From Pseudomonas pergaminensis (GTDB taxonomy: Bacteria > Pseudomonadota > Gammaproteobacteria > Pseudomonadales > Pseudomonadaceae), in contig NZ_CP078013.2 in the NCBI RefSeq assembly GCF_024112395.2, positions 5,084,001 to 5,148,000 on the forward strand: DNA of 64,000 bases. The letters run 5' to 3'. Below the pieces are notes generated by a model. It was not told where the DNA came from. It made no database searches and saw only the letters and a list, made by a program, of their open reading frames with translations. Positions 1 through 8,617 of this stretch are shown piece after piece. The position numbers were made by a program, and so were the translations under genes. The stretch's first letter is position 1, and each line of letters starts with the position of its first letter.

Positions 1-1389
1 AACGGTCGCCAGCAGAGCCGTAACCGCAATGGCCGTCGCGACGAAGAGCGCAAGCCGCGCGAAGAACGTGCGCCGCGTGAAGAACGCGCCCCGCGTGAAG
101 AGCGTGCGCCCCGCGAAGCCCGTGAAGAAACCCCGACCGTAGAACGTGCACCGCGTGAAGAGCGCGCCCCACGTACGCCGCGCGCTCCACGTGAAGACCG
201 CAAGCCACGTGGCGAGCGCGAAGAACGTGTACGTGAACTGCGCGAGCCACTGGACGCTGCACCCGCCGTTGCCGGCGCTGCCGTTGTTGCTGAAGAACGT
301 CCGGCCCGCCAGCCGCGTGAAGAGCGTGCGCCACGTGAAGAACGCCAACCTCGCGCCCCGCGTGAAGAGCGTCAACCGCGTGCCGAGAACGCTGCTGCCA
401 GCGAAGAAGAAGTACTGACCGGCGAAGAGCAACTGCAGGAAGACGGTCAGGAAGGCGCCGAAGGCGATCGTCCACGCCGCCGTTCCCGTGGCCAGCGTCG
501 TCGCAGCAACCGTCGTGAGCGTCAGCGTGATGCCAACGGCAACGTGATCGAAGGCTCGGAAGAGACCGGCGAAAACGCAGAAGCCGCTACCGGCGAACCG
601 ACTGGCGCCGAACTGGCTGCCGGCCTGGCCGTGACCGCTGCCGTTGCCAGCTCGGTCATCAGCGCACCTGCTGAAGCCCAGGCACACGAGCAGGCTGAAC
701 GCGCTACCGCTGCTGTTGAAGAAACCGTCACCGTGGAAACACCTGCCGCCGAGACGCCAGTCGTTGAAGCACCTGCTGTTGAAGCGCCGGTTGCTGAAAC
801 TGCAGTCGTAGAATCGCCGGTTGTTGAAGCGCCTGTTGTCGAAGCCACCACCCCAATCGAAGCGCCGGTTGTTCCGGAAGTGGAAGTTGCCCCGGTTCAA
901 GAAGCCCAGCCAGAAGTTGAAGTGGCAACGGTTGAGCCCGCCCCAGTGGTTGAGCCTCAGCCAGTGGTTGAAGCGGTGGTTGAAGCACCGGTTGTCGAAG
1001 CAGCGCCAGAAGTACGTGAAGTCCGCGAAGTTCGTGAAGAACAGACCGCCTTCCAATGGACTGCCGAGCCTGCCGCGCCGGTTGAAGCGCCACAACCTGC
1101 CCCTGTGGTAGAAGAAGCGCCAGCCCCGGTTGCCGAAGTCGTGGTTGCCGAGCCAGCCCCAGTGGTTGAGCCTGCTCCGGTCGTTGAACCTGCGCCAGTG
1201 GTTGAAGCGCCGGTGGTTGCCGAAGTTGCCGCCCCCGTGGTTGAAGCAGCACCGGTCAGCGCGCTGACCGAAAACGGCCGTGCCCCGAACGACCCACGTG
1301 AAGTGCGTCGTCGTCGCAAGGAAGCCGAAGCCGCCGCAGCTGCTGCCGCAGCACAGGAAGCAGAGCACGAGAGCAAACCTCTCGCCTGA
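1..1389 (+). CDS. rne: Ribonuclease E, C-terminal part (5' end outside window)
   Basis: The reading frame is open from base 1 to the TGA at 1387-1389, giving 462 codons. It lacks the catalytic N-terminal half and contains only the non-catalytic scaffold. The first 130 or so codons are Arg/Glu/Pro-rich with repeated APREER-type units, as in the RNA-binding arginine-rich region. A long Ala/Val/Glu/Pro stretch of PVVEAP-like units follows (about codons 235-420), then a short basic segment (REVRRRRKEAE) near the end. RNase E is the main endonuclease of mRNA decay and rRNA maturation, and this region holds degradosome partners. The low-complexity composition limits alignment, but the arginine-rich plus acidic/proline pattern fits Pseudomonas RNase E well. 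A strong terminator follows at 1404. Confidence 0.9.
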   Translation, partial: NGRQQSRNRNGRRDEERKPREERAPREERAPREERAPREAREETPTVERAPREERAPRTPRAPREDRKPRGEREERVRELREPLDAAPAVAGAAVVAEERPARQPREERAPREERQPRAPREERQPRAENAAASEEEVLTGEEQLQEDGQEGAEGDRPRRRSRGQRRRSNRRERQRDANGNVIEGSEETGENAEAATGEPTGAELAAGLAVTAAVASSVISAPAEAQAHEQAERATAAVEETVTVETPAAETPVVEAPAVEAPVAETAVVESPVVEAPVVEATTPIEAPVVPEVEVAPVQEAQPEVEVATVEPAPVVEPQPVVEAVVEAPVVEAAPEVREVREVREEQTAFQWTAEPAAPVEAPQPAPVVEEAPAPVAEVVVAEPAPVVEPAPVVEPAPVVEAPVVAEVAAPVVEAAPVSALTENGRAPNDPREVRRRRKEAEAAAAAAAAQEAEHESKPLA

Positions 1390-1403
1390 TTCGCGCAGCG
1401 ACT

Positions 1404-1439
1404 AAAAAGCCCCGCCTGAGTGATCAGGCGGGGCTTTTT
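1404..1439. terminator. Intrinsic terminator after rne
   Basis: A GC-rich perfect stem (AAAAAGCCCCGCCTGA and its complement) with a short loop is flanked by A- and T-tracts. It can end rne on the plus strand and, read the other way, mocA on the minus strand. Confidence 0.9.
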
Positions 1440-1464
1440 ATTGACTACGGATACACATTCAACC

Positions 1465-1490
1465 GTAGGAGCCGGCTTGTCGGCGCCTAC
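1465..1490. repeat. Single REP-like hairpin
   Basis: GTAGGAGCCGGCTTGTCGGC followed by GCCTAC forms an imperfect hairpin of the Pseudomonas REP type, related to the sites at 9343 and 41921. Confidence 0.55.
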
Positions 1491-1492
1491 AA

Positions 1493-2089
1493 TTAGGGTG
1501 GGGAGTAATGTAAAGACTGTGGCAGGTCGACATCCCAGAGCACGCCCGGATCATCAACAGACACTTCACATACCTTCGCCTGCGCAAACAACGGCCTGGC
1601 ACCACGATCACCTTTCAACGCCATCAGCCCTGGCCCAGATGCCCGGCTAAACGCCACAGGGTGCCCATACTGCCCATTCTGCACCGGCACACAGATGCCA
1701 CCTGCCTCCAGCCCATCGATCACCCGCTCAACGCTGGACGAACAGATAAACGGCATATCTCCCAGCACCACCAGCCAGCCGTCCGCCGCCGCACTGGCTG
1801 CAACCGCCGCCGCAATACTGTCGCCCATGCCTGCTGAGCGCCGCAGCAAGACCTTGCAACCGTAGGCCTCTGCCAAGCGAATCACTTCAAGCCGGTCCGG
1901 TGAAGTCACCACCCAGCGCTCAACCACAGCAGCCGGCAGACTCATCAGCACCTGCTCGATCACCGGCCGTGTCACGCCATCCAGACCCACACAATCAGCC
2001 AACAACTTATCCTGGTCTACCCCCGCCACGGCACGAAAGCGACTGCCCTGCCCCGCCGCGAGCACAATTGCGGTGACAGTCACAGTCAC
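1493..2089 (-). CDS. mocA: MocA-like molybdenum cofactor nucleotidyltransferase
   Basis: This 198-residue protein opens with the nucleotidyltransferase signature LAAGQGSRFRA and has a later GDMPF motif in the position of the metal/nucleotide-binding GDxP of the MobA/MocA family. Family members transfer CMP or GMP to molybdopterin to make the dinucleotide cofactor of molybdenum hydroxylases. The start overlaps the stop of the upstream xdhC-like gene by four bases (ATGA), so the two are co-translated. Pairing with an XdhC chaperone suggests a cytidylyltransferase serving a xanthine-dehydrogenase-type or isoquinoline-oxidoreductase-type enzyme encoded elsewhere. The exact nucleotide (CTP or GTP) cannot be read from the sequence. 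Confidence 0.8.
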   Translation of the reverse strand: MTVTVTAIVLAAGQGSRFRAVAGVDQDKLLADCVGLDGVTRPVIEQVLMSLPAAVVERWVVTSPDRLEVIRLAEAYGCKVLLRRSAGMGDSIAAAVAASAAADGWLVVLGDMPFICSSSVERVIDGLEAGGICVPVQNGQYGHPVAFSRASGPGLMALKGDRGARPLFAQAKVCEVSVDDPGVLWDVDLPQSLHYSPP

Positions 2090-3072
2090 TCAGCCACCAC
2101 CGGCAATGGCTTCTTCTGCATCGGCGCCACACCGTTTTTGATCGCGACAATTTCCGCCATCAGCGACAACGCGATCTCCGACGGAGTGTGGCTGCCGATA
2201 TGCAAGCCAATCGGCCCATGCAGGCGTGCGATCGCCTCGGCGGACAGCCCCAGCGCGGCGAGGTTTTCCCGGCGCTTCTGGCTATTGACCCGCGAACCCA
2301 GTGCGCCGATATAGAACGCCGATGAATTCAGCGCTGTCAGCAAGGCCATATCATCCAGGCGCGGGTCATGGGTGAGGCACACAATGGCCGTGCGCTCATC
2401 GGTCTGGATGTTGAGCACGGCTTCATCGGGCATGCCCGGCACAAAGCGGCCATGCTGCTCTTCCCAGCCGTAGACGAACTCATCACGCGGGTCGCAGATC
2501 AATACTTCGAAATCCAGCAAACGCGCCATCTCTGCCACATAGCGTGACAGTTGCCCGGCGCCGATCAGCAGCAAGCGCCAGCGCGGGCCGTAGATGGCGC
2601 GCAGGCGTTCGCCGTCGAAGGTGACCACATCGGTCTTGCTTGCGCTGGTCAAGGTGACGTCACCACTGGCCAGGTCCAGTTCACGCGCGACGATCTGATG
2701 GTCTTCGCACCGCGCCAGCAACTCTGACACCCACGCCCAATCGCGCACACGCTCTTCGGTCAGGCGCAAGGTGCCGCCACAGGGCAGGCCAAAACGCGCG
2801 GCTTCATCGCGGGTCACGCCGTAGGTCACCGACTGGACCGGCGGCCCGTCTGCAGGCAACCGGCCATCCTGCAGGCGTGCAATCAAGTCGTCCTCGATGC
2901 AACCGCCCGACACCGAGCCGATCACCACCCCATCACCTCTCAGCGCCAGCATGGCACCCGGTGGACGCGGGGCACTGCCCCACGTCTGAACAACGCTGTA
3001 CAACACCACTTGCTGCCCGGCGCGACGCCATTCAAGCACGCTGCGCAGGACATTCAAATCAACACTGTCCAC
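2086..3072 (-). CDS. xdhC: XdhC/CoxI family molybdoenzyme maturation protein
   Basis: The GTG at 3072 is chosen as start because GGGAGG lies five bases upstream. The ORF itself extends 24 codons further with no good ribosome site. The 328-residue product has the XdhC N-terminal region (GSAPRPPGAMLALRGDG, then GSVSGGCIEDD with its conserved cysteine) and a C-terminal Rossmann-like half starting LLIGAGQLSRYVA. XdhC proteins bind molybdenum cofactor, promote its sulfuration and insert it into xanthine-dehydrogenase-type enzymes. No molybdoenzyme is encoded here, so its client is elsewhere. It forms an operon with mocA through a four-base overlap. Confidence 0.85.
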   Translation of the reverse strand: MDSVDLNVLRSVLEWRRAGQQVVLYSVVQTWGSAPRPPGAMLALRGDGVVIGSVSGGCIEDDLIARLQDGRLPADGPPVQSVTYGVTRDEAARFGLPCGGTLRLTEERVRDWAWVSELLARCEDHQIVARELDLASGDVTLTSASKTDVVTFDGERLRAIYGPRWRLLLIGAGQLSRYVAEMARLLDFEVLICDPRDEFVYGWEEQHGRFVPGMPDEAVLNIQTDERTAIVCLTHDPRLDDMALLTALNSSAFYIGALGSRVNSQKRRENLAALGLSAEAIARLHGPIGLHIGSHTPSEIALSLMAEIVAIKNGVAPMQKKPLPVVAE

Positions 3073-3267
3073 ATAACCTCCCGCACGCGCCCCGGCGCAA
3101 ATGCTCATTTGATGATCGCATGTAGATCGTGCCGCGCGGCGCAAATTTCATCCGCGAAGACCCGGTTCGCCTAAATAGGCTGTGAAGTGAAAAAGGCCTC
3201 GTCGGCTTTTGATGAAGTACTCACTTAATTTAAATCAAAACACGGCAAAAGTGACCGGCCGGAAACG

Positions 3268-3296
3268 CAAACGCCCCGAACCAGTCGGGGCGTTTG
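3268..3296 (-). terminator. Terminator downstream of dctA
   Basis: An AACGCCCCGA stem with its complement CGGGGCGTTT (loop ACCAGT-like) lies 38 bp beyond the dctA stop. The U-tract is short on the minus strand. Confidence 0.7.
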
Positions 3297-3333
3297 TGGG
3301 CAGCAGTTGGCGTCAGGTCACGCCATCAGCTGT

Positions 3334-4665
3334 TTACTTGACGACAGGTGCAGGGCCTTCGGCCACGCCCAAGTCATCCAGCTCGCGGGTTTCCGAGATA
3401 CCGGTACCGCCGGACGCCAGCTCGCTTTGCAGCTTGTCGGTGTCCAGTTCCTTGACCCACTTGGCCACAACGATGGTGGCAACGGCGTTGCCCACCAGGT
3501 TGGTCAGTGCACGGGCTTCGGACATGAAGCGGTCGATACCCAGGATCAGCGCCAGGCCGGCAACCGGCAGGTGGCCCACGGCCGACAGGGTGGCCGCCAG
3601 CACGATGAAGCCCGAACCGGTCACGCCAGCAGCGCCTTTGGAGGACAGCAGCAGCACCAGCAGCAGGGTGATCTGGTGGGTGATGTCCATGTGGGTGTCA
3701 GTCGCCTGGGCGATGAACACAGCAGCCATGGTCAGGTAGATCGAAGTACCGTCAAGGTTGAACGAGTAGCCAGTCGGGATCACCAGGCCTACTACGGACT
3801 TCTTGGCACCCAGGCGCTCCATCTTGATCAGCATGCGTGGCAGTGCGGATTCGGAAGACGAAGTACCCAGAACGATCAGCAGCTCTTCACGGATGTAGCG
3901 GATCAATTTGATCACGCTGAAACCGTGGGCGCGGCAGATACCACCCAGCACCACCAGCACGAACAGGATGCAGGTGATGTAGAAGCAGATCATCAGCTGG
4001 CCCAACTGCACCAGGGAACCCACACCGTAGGCGCCGATGGTGAACGCCATGGCACCCAGGGCACCGATTGGCGCGAGCTTCATGATCATGTTGATGATGT
4101 TGAACATCACGTGGGCGAAGCGATCGATGAAGTCCAGCACCGGCTTGCCGTAGGCACCCAGGCGGTGCAGGGCGAAACCGAAGATCACCGAGAACATCAA
4201 CACTTGCAGGATATCGCCGTTGGCGAAGGCGCCGACGATGGTGTTAGGGATCACATTGAGGATAAAGCCGACGATGCTCTGGTCTTTACCGGCAGTGACG
4301 TAGGCCGCCACTTTGGAGGCGTCCAGGGTCGCTACGTCGATGTGCATGCCGGCGCCCGGTTGCACGACGTTTACCACGATCAGGCCGATCAGCAGCGCGA
4401 TGGTCGAAACGATCTCGAAGTAGAGCAGCGCATAGCCGCCGGTCTTGCCGACCGATTTCATGCTTTGCATGCCAGCGATGCCGCTGACAACGGTGCAGAA
4501 GATGATCGGGGCGATGACCATTTTGATCAGTTTGATAAACCCGTCACCCAGTGGCTTGAGGGCCACACCGGTCTGCGGGTAGAAGTGACCGAGCAAAATA
4601 CCGATAACGATTGCAACGATCACCTGGAAGTACAGGGATTTGTAGATTGGCTGACGAGTCGTCAT
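3334..4665 (-). CDS. dctA: C4-dicarboxylate transport protein DctA
   Basis: This 443-residue inner-membrane carrier imports succinate, fumarate and malate with sodium or protons (DAACS family). The start is set at the ATG at 4665 with GAGGAAC just upstream; the longer ORF start has no ribosome site. Recognisable family segments are [12 protein letters not shown], the NLDG motif in [14 protein letters not shown], and the substrate-binding region [13 protein letters not shown]. Multiple long hydrophobic helices span the chain. A sigma54 promoter at 4801-4815 and two palindromes further upstream indicate control by a DctB/DctD- or MifR-type system. Confidence 0.95.
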   Translation of the reverse strand: MTTRQPIYKSLYFQVIVAIVIGILLGHFYPQTGVALKPLGDGFIKLIKMVIAPIIFCTVVSGIAGMQSMKSVGKTGGYALLYFEIVSTIALLIGLIVVNVVQPGAGMHIDVATLDASKVAAYVTAGKDQSIVGFILNVIPNTIVGAFANGDILQVLMFSVIFGFALHRLGAYGKPVLDFIDRFAHVMFNIINMIMKLAPIGALGAMAFTIGAYGVGSLVQLGQLMICFYITCILFVLVVLGGICRAHGFSVIKLIRYIREELLIVLGTSSSESALPRMLIKMERLGAKKSVVGLVIPTGYSFNLDGTSIYLTMAAVFIAQATDTHMDITHQITLLLVLLLSSKGAAGVTGSGFIVLAATLSAVGHLPVAGLALILGIDRFMSEARALTNLVGNAVATIVVAKWVKELDTDKLQSELASGGTGISETRELDDLGVAEGPAPVVK

Positions 4666-4800
4666 TGCAAAGTTCCTCAATCGTCCCGTGTGGCAAATAT
4701 CCGCCATTGCCCACGACACTTGAATTGCGAACCCTCCTGCACTGGAGGGATTTGTTGTTTGCGAGACCTATAGATGCAGGCCTGCGCTGTGGTCCTTATC

Positions 4801-4815
4801 GCAAACACCGTGCCA
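4801..4815 (-). promoter_or_regulatory. Sigma54 promoter of dctA
   Basis: Read on the minus strand this is TGGCAC-N5-TTGC, with the GG and GC dinucleotides exactly ten bases apart. It predicts transcription start near 4788, giving a leader of about 120 nt before the dctA ATG. Confidence 0.85.
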
Positions 4816-4891
4816 CTTCTCTCAAAATCCCTGAAGGCCTTTAGACATCAGGCCTGGGGCTCTACAGCCATTCTTCCAAGCCCCCGATCGA

Positions 4892-4950
4892 GTGGCGGAT
4901 TTCCGCCCACCGACCCAATCCCGTCCTACAATTTGGCGGATATCCGCCTT
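4892..4950. promoter_or_regulatory. Two palindromic activator sites upstream of dctA
   Basis: GGCGGATTTCCGCC (4894-4907) and the perfect palindrome GGCGGATATCCGCC (4935-4948) are centred 41 bp apart, 80-150 bp upstream of the sigma54 core. This is the usual place for enhancer-binding-protein sites. DctD or a paralogue is the likely ligand (inference). They also lie 54-110 bp before the divergent AraC-type gene. Confidence 0.7.
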
Positions 4951-5003
4951 GTGACCCTGTCCGGGGATGCTACGATCCGCCCTTTCAGGGACGAGGCCTT
5001 CGC

Positions 5004-6002
5004 ATGCGTGAACGTACCATCGCCAGTCATTACGCCCGGGCAGCCCTCGGCGGGGCGCGTCGGGCCGGTTACGACTATACGGGCCTGTTGCAACAGGTGG
5101 GTATCACCCCAGAGCTGTTGACCGAACCCCGCGCCCGCATCGCGCCGGAGCAATTTACCCGGTTGCTGCAAATGCTCTGGCTGGCGCTGGACGACGAATA
5201 CCTGGGCTTCGCCGACGGCCCGAGTAAACGCGGGACGTTCGCCATGATGTGCCACGCGTTGATCCACTGCCGCACCCTGGAGAAGGCTCTGGAACGCGGC
5301 TTATTATTTTATAGCCTATTCCCGCAAGGCCCGCGCTGGCAGCTGACACGCGAAGGCGAAATGGCTCGTTTGAGCCTGGACGACTCGCAGCTTTGGGACC
5401 CGGATCACTTCCTGAGTGAATGCCTGCTGGTGATCTGGCATCGCCTGGGCAGTTGGCTGATCGGCCAGCGTATCCGGCTGCACCAGGCCACTTTCAGCTA
5501 CCCGCAGCCGGCTCACGCCAGCGAATATGACCTGCTGTTTCCCTGTGCCCAGGTATTCGGTGCACCGAACAGCAGCCTGGTATTTCCCGCCCGCTACCTG
5601 AGCCTGCCGCTGTTGCAGGATGAGCGCACGCTCAAGCACTTCCTGGAGCGCTCCCCCGCCGATCTGCTGTCGCGGCCGGACGAAGGCGACAGTTTGAGCA
5701 GCCAGCTACGCCGCTTGCTCAGCCGCGACCGCAGTCCCTGGCCGGACCTGGAAGCCGTCGCCCAGCACCTGCATATCAGCCCACAGACCCTGCGCCGGCA
5801 TTTGCGCGAAGAAGGCACCAGCTTTCAGGCGCTCAAGGATGAGCTGCGGCGGGACATCGCCATCTATCATTTGGGCCGGGCGGATTTGTCATTGCAGGAG
5901 ATCGCCGAGCAGTTGGGGTTTTCCGAACCGTCGGCGTTTCATCGGGCGTTCAAGAAGTGGACAGGGTTGACGCCGGGAGCGTATCGCGCGCAGGAGAGTT
6001 AG
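5004..6002 (+). CDS. AraC-family transcriptional regulator (arabinose-binding-domain type)
   Basis: This 332-residue protein has the architecture of the OruR/ArgR-like AraC subgroup. An N-terminal ligand-sensing domain covers about residues 20-205, and a C-terminal double helix-turn-helix covers about 230-330. The DNA-binding part contains VAQHLHISPQTLRRHLREEG and IAEQLGFSEPSAFHRAFKKW, both classic. It diverges from dctA, and the shared intergenic region carries the dctA activator palindromes. Its target and effector are not evident. A REP pair follows directly. Confidence 0.85.
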   Translation: MRERTIASHYARAALGGARRAGYDYTGLLQQVGITPELLTEPRARIAPEQFTRLLQMLWLALDDEYLGFADGPSKRGTFAMMCHALIHCRTLEKALERGLLFYSLFPQGPRWQLTREGEMARLSLDDSQLWDPDHFLSECLLVIWHRLGSWLIGQRIRLHQATFSYPQPAHASEYDLLFPCAQVFGAPNSSLVFPARYLSLPLLQDERTLKHFLERSPADLLSRPDEGDSLSSQLRRLLSRDRSPWPDLEAVAQHLHISPQTLRRHLREEGTSFQALKDELRRDIAIYHLGRADLSLQEIAEQLGFSEPSAFHRAFKKWTGLTPGAYRAQES

Positions 6003-6026
6003 AGGTGTATTGCCTTTGCCGACCCT

Positions 6027-6109
6027 TTCGCGAGCAAGCCCGCTCCCACATTCGACCGCATTCCTACAGGATAAACGTGGTCGAATGTGGGAGCGGGCTT
6101 GCTCGCGAA
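6027..6109. repeat. Inverted REP pair (BIME-like)
   Basis: Two 29-base arms are perfect inverted copies of the Pseudomonas REP unit (core GTGGGAGCGGGCTTGCTCGC), separated by 25 bp. The pair sits between convergent ends of the AraC-type gene and phoQ, where it may also act as a transcription end or mRNA-stabilising structure. Confidence 0.9.
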
Positions 6110-6132
6110 GAGGCCAGTGGAGTCAACAAAGA

Positions 6133-7479
6133 TCACAAGGCAGGAAAGTGAATCTTGAACGCGGCCCCGCCCAACGGCGAATCCCCCAAGGTCAGCCGCG
6201 CGCCGTAACTTTCGATGATGTCCTTGACCACCGCCAGGCCAATCCCCTGCCCCGGATGCTGGCGGTCCAGCCGCTCTCCCCTTTGCAGGATCCGCGCACG
6301 CTGATCCGGTGGCACGCCAGGGCCATCATCCTCAATGCACAACTCGGTGCCTTCCAGGCCTTCCACCAGGCTGATGCGCACCTCGCTCAGGCACAGACGG
6401 TAGGCGTTCTCCAGCAGGTTGCCGAGCAACTCCAGCAGAGCGCCCTTCTCGATCGGCACGTCGCAGTCTTGCGGCAACTCAAAAGACACCGTAACGCCTT
6501 TGTCGCGGTAGACCTTGTCCAGCGTGTCGCACAGACTTTGCAGCACCGGTTCCAGCCGCACCTGATGGCGCACCAGCCCACTTTTGCGCAGGCTGGCGCG
6601 CTGCAACTGGTAGCTGATCTGCTGGCTCATGCGCTCGATCTGCGATTGCAGTACCCAGGCCTGGTCACGGTCTTCCGGGCGCTGGGCCATGTCTTCGCTC
6701 ACGCCTTGCAACACCGCCAGCGGGGTTTTCAGGCTGTGGGCCAGGTCGTCGAGGGAGTCGCGGTAGCGCGCGCGTTGTTCACGCTCACTGTGCAGCAAGC
6801 GGTTGAGAGAGCCCGTGAGGCGCAGCAACTCGCGGGGGTGTTGTTCGGAGAGGCTTTCGCGGGTACCGCCTTCGATCTGGTCAAGTTCCTGGCTCAGCCG
6901 CCGCAGCGCTTGCAGGCCCCAGGTCAGGCCCAACCACAGCAGGGTCAGCAGCACCAGCAAGGCCGCGCCGAAGCCCAGGTAGAGGTTTTCGCGCAGGCCT
7001 TCGAGGGTCAGCTGATATTCGCGCACCGGTTGCAGCGCGACGATACTGAATGCCGCACTCTTGCCGCCCAGCAGCCTGACCTCGACGTCATACACGAAGA
7101 ATTCCTGGCCGTTGGCCTCGCGAATCCGTGCAAATTCGTTACCGCGCCCGTCGTAGCGCGGTTTGTAGTTGATGTTTTCTTCCTTGGTCGCCCGCGAACG
7201 CCACACCAGGTGGCCTTCACGGTCGTAGATATAGCCGAGCAGGCGGCTATCGGTGAGGTTGAAGCGTTCGTCGGGCAACTGCGCCGGCATCAGCAGGCGG
7301 TTGTTCTCCACGCGTGCGGCAGAGATCAGGGTGGTGACGTCCGACGCCAGGCGCTGCTCGATGGAGTCCTGCAACGCCAGGCTGAACGCGCCCTGCATGG
7401 CCGGCAACAAGCCCAGCATGAACAGCACGGCCAGGGTGGCGGCCGCCAGCATCAAGCGCACGCGTAGCGAGCGAATCAA
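6133..7479 (-). CDS. phoQ: Sensor histidine kinase PhoQ
   Basis: This 448-residue protein equals the Pseudomonas PhoQ length. A first membrane helix lies near residues 10-30, a periplasmic sensor domain follows, and a second helix lies near 168-188. The dimerisation/phospho-acceptor motif is DLAHSLKTPLAVLQ, followed by an ATPase domain with N box NLLENAYRLC and G boxes DDGPGVP and GQGIGLAVV. PhoQ senses low divalent cations and cationic peptides and phosphorylates PhoP. The start overlaps the phoP stop by four bases. Here the operon leader gene is a small exported protein rather than oprH. Confidence 0.93.
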   Translation of the reverse strand: MIRSLRVRLMLAAATLAVLFMLGLLPAMQGAFSLALQDSIEQRLASDVTTLISAARVENNRLLMPAQLPDERFNLTDSRLLGYIYDREGHLVWRSRATKEENINYKPRYDGRGNEFARIREANGQEFFVYDVEVRLLGGKSAAFSIVALQPVREYQLTLEGLRENLYLGFGAALLVLLTLLWLGLTWGLQALRRLSQELDQIEGGTRESLSEQHPRELLRLTGSLNRLLHSEREQRARYRDSLDDLAHSLKTPLAVLQGVSEDMAQRPEDRDQAWVLQSQIERMSQQISYQLQRASLRKSGLVRHQVRLEPVLQSLCDTLDKVYRDKGVTVSFELPQDCDVPIEKGALLELLGNLLENAYRLCLSEVRISLVEGLEGTELCIEDDGPGVPPDQRARILQRGERLDRQHPGQGIGLAVVKDIIESYGARLTLGDSPLGGAAFKIHFPAL

Positions 7480-8153
7480 CGGCAGCGCTCATTGAACAGG
7501 TAGCCCAGGCCACGCACGGTGTCGATCGGCTTGAACCCGCCCGGGCCTTCCAGCTTGCGGCGCAGGCGGCCGACCAGCACTTCGATGACATTCGGATCGC
7601 GCTCGTCGTCATCGGGGTAGAGCTGTTCCATCAAGCGATCCTTGGCGACCACTTGCTGGTGATGACGCATCAAGTACTCGAGGATGCGGTATTCATAAGC
7701 CGTCAGCGCCAGCGGCTGCTCATCGAGGGACGCCTGCTTGCGGTTGAGGTCCAGCAGCAAGGGGCCGGCCACGATAGTCGACTGGGTAAACCCGCTGGAG
7801 CGGCGCAGCAAGGCGTTCATCCGTGCCTCCAGCTCTTCGAACTGGAACGGTTTGACCACGTAGTCGTCGGCACCGGCCGCCAGGCCTTCGACCTTGTCCT
7901 GCCAGTTGCCGCGGGCGGTGAGGATCAGGATCGGGAAGGTCTTGGCCTGGGTACGCAATTGGCGGATCAGGTCCAGGCCGCCCATGCCGGGCAGGCCCAG
8001 GTCGATGATCGCCAGGTCGTGATTGAACTGGCCGGTCTGGTACAGGGCCTCTTCGGCATTGGCCACGGCTTCGACCACATGCCCGCTGTCGGTCAGGCGG
8101 GTCAACAGGTGATGACGCAGCAACGCCTCATCTTCCACCACCAGCAATTTCAT
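7476..8153 (-). CDS. phoP: Response regulator PhoP
   Basis: This 225-residue OmpR-type regulator has its start at the ATG 8153 (MKLLVVEDEALL), behind GGAGAG. An upstream in-frame start four codons earlier lacks a site. The receiver domain has acidic pocket residues in VVEDE, the phospho-acceptor aspartate in DLAIIDLGLPG and the lysine in VVKPF. The C-terminal winged helix contains ALTAYEYRILEYLM and VEVLVGRLRRKLE-like segments. The protein closely matches the known P. aeruginosa PhoP. It controls magnesium homeostasis, lipid A modification and polymyxin resistance in pseudomonads. It is co-transcribed with phoQ and the upstream small gene (18 bp gap). Confidence 0.95.
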   Translation of the reverse strand: MKLLVVEDEALLRHHLLTRLTDSGHVVEAVANAEEALYQTGQFNHDLAIIDLGLPGMGGLDLIRQLRTQAKTFPILILTARGNWQDKVEGLAAGADDYVVKPFQFEELEARMNALLRRSSGFTQSTIVAGPLLLDLNRKQASLDEQPLALTAYEYRILEYLMRHHQQVVAKDRLMEQLYPDDDERDPNVIEVLVGRLRRKLEGPGGFKPIDTVRGLGYLFNERCR

Positions 8154-8171
8154 AAGGCTCTCCAAGGCAAA

Positions 8172-8480
8172 TCAACTGTCCGACAGAGGGATATCATAGC
8201 GGCCCTGCAGGTCTTGCGGGCGCAGTTTAATGCCATTGTACTGTGCGGTCAGGTGTTCATAGCCGGCGCGATAGGCCGGCTGCGGGGTTGCAAGGCCCAG
8301 GGACTGTCCCCAGGGCGCGGGTTGGCTGCCAGACTCTTCGAAACTGACACGCTGGATCAAGGTGCTGGATTTCTTGGTCTTCTCACCACCGAATCCAGCA
8401 AAGGCACCGTCGGCGGCCTGCACCCCGGCAGTGGCACTGAGCATGCTTAACGCCAACATCAGCTGTTTGATCGCAGTCAT
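8172..8480 (-). CDS. Small exported protein upstream of phoPQ
   Basis: The ATG at 8480 follows AGAGGTAA and gives 102 residues. An N-terminal signal peptide (MTAIKQLMLALSMLSATAGVQA) is cleaved before ADGAF, leaving a mature chain of about 80 residues. That chain is hydrophilic, with a KTKKSSTLIQRVSFEE segment and a C-terminal YDIPLSDS, and it has no cysteine. In P. aeruginosa the corresponding position is filled by the outer-membrane protein OprH, but this protein is much shorter and does not look like a beta-barrel. I do not recognise a domain. As first gene of the operon it is probably PhoP-regulated (inference). Confidence 0.75.
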   Translation of the reverse strand: MTAIKQLMLALSMLSATAGVQAADGAFAGFGGEKTKKSSTLIQRVSFEESGSQPAPWGQSLGLATPQPAYRAGYEHLTAQYNGIKLRPQDLQGRYDIPLSDS

Positions 8481-8617
8481 GGTGTTACCTCTACGCGTTT
8501 GGCTGTGTATGCCCAAGGCTACGCATGCGCCCCTGAACTCCTCCTGAACAGGCTCTGAACCGCGCCTGAACCGCTGCGGGCTATCCTCACGCCCATCAAC
8601 TCGGCAAAATACCGCCC

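Noticed and set aside
750..1260. Tandem repeat array of GTTGAAGC-like units
   Set aside because: These are codon-level repeats of a Val-Glu-Ala-Pro low-complexity region inside rne, not a separate DNA element.
3307..4773. 488-codon open frame antisense to dctA
   Set aside because: A His/Gln/Asp-rich shadow of a membrane carrier gene. The dctA reading is unmistakable.
6027..6109. Large hairpin as a novel regulatory RNA
   Set aside because: It is a standard Pseudomonas REP pair with relatives at 19813, 55039 and 58794.
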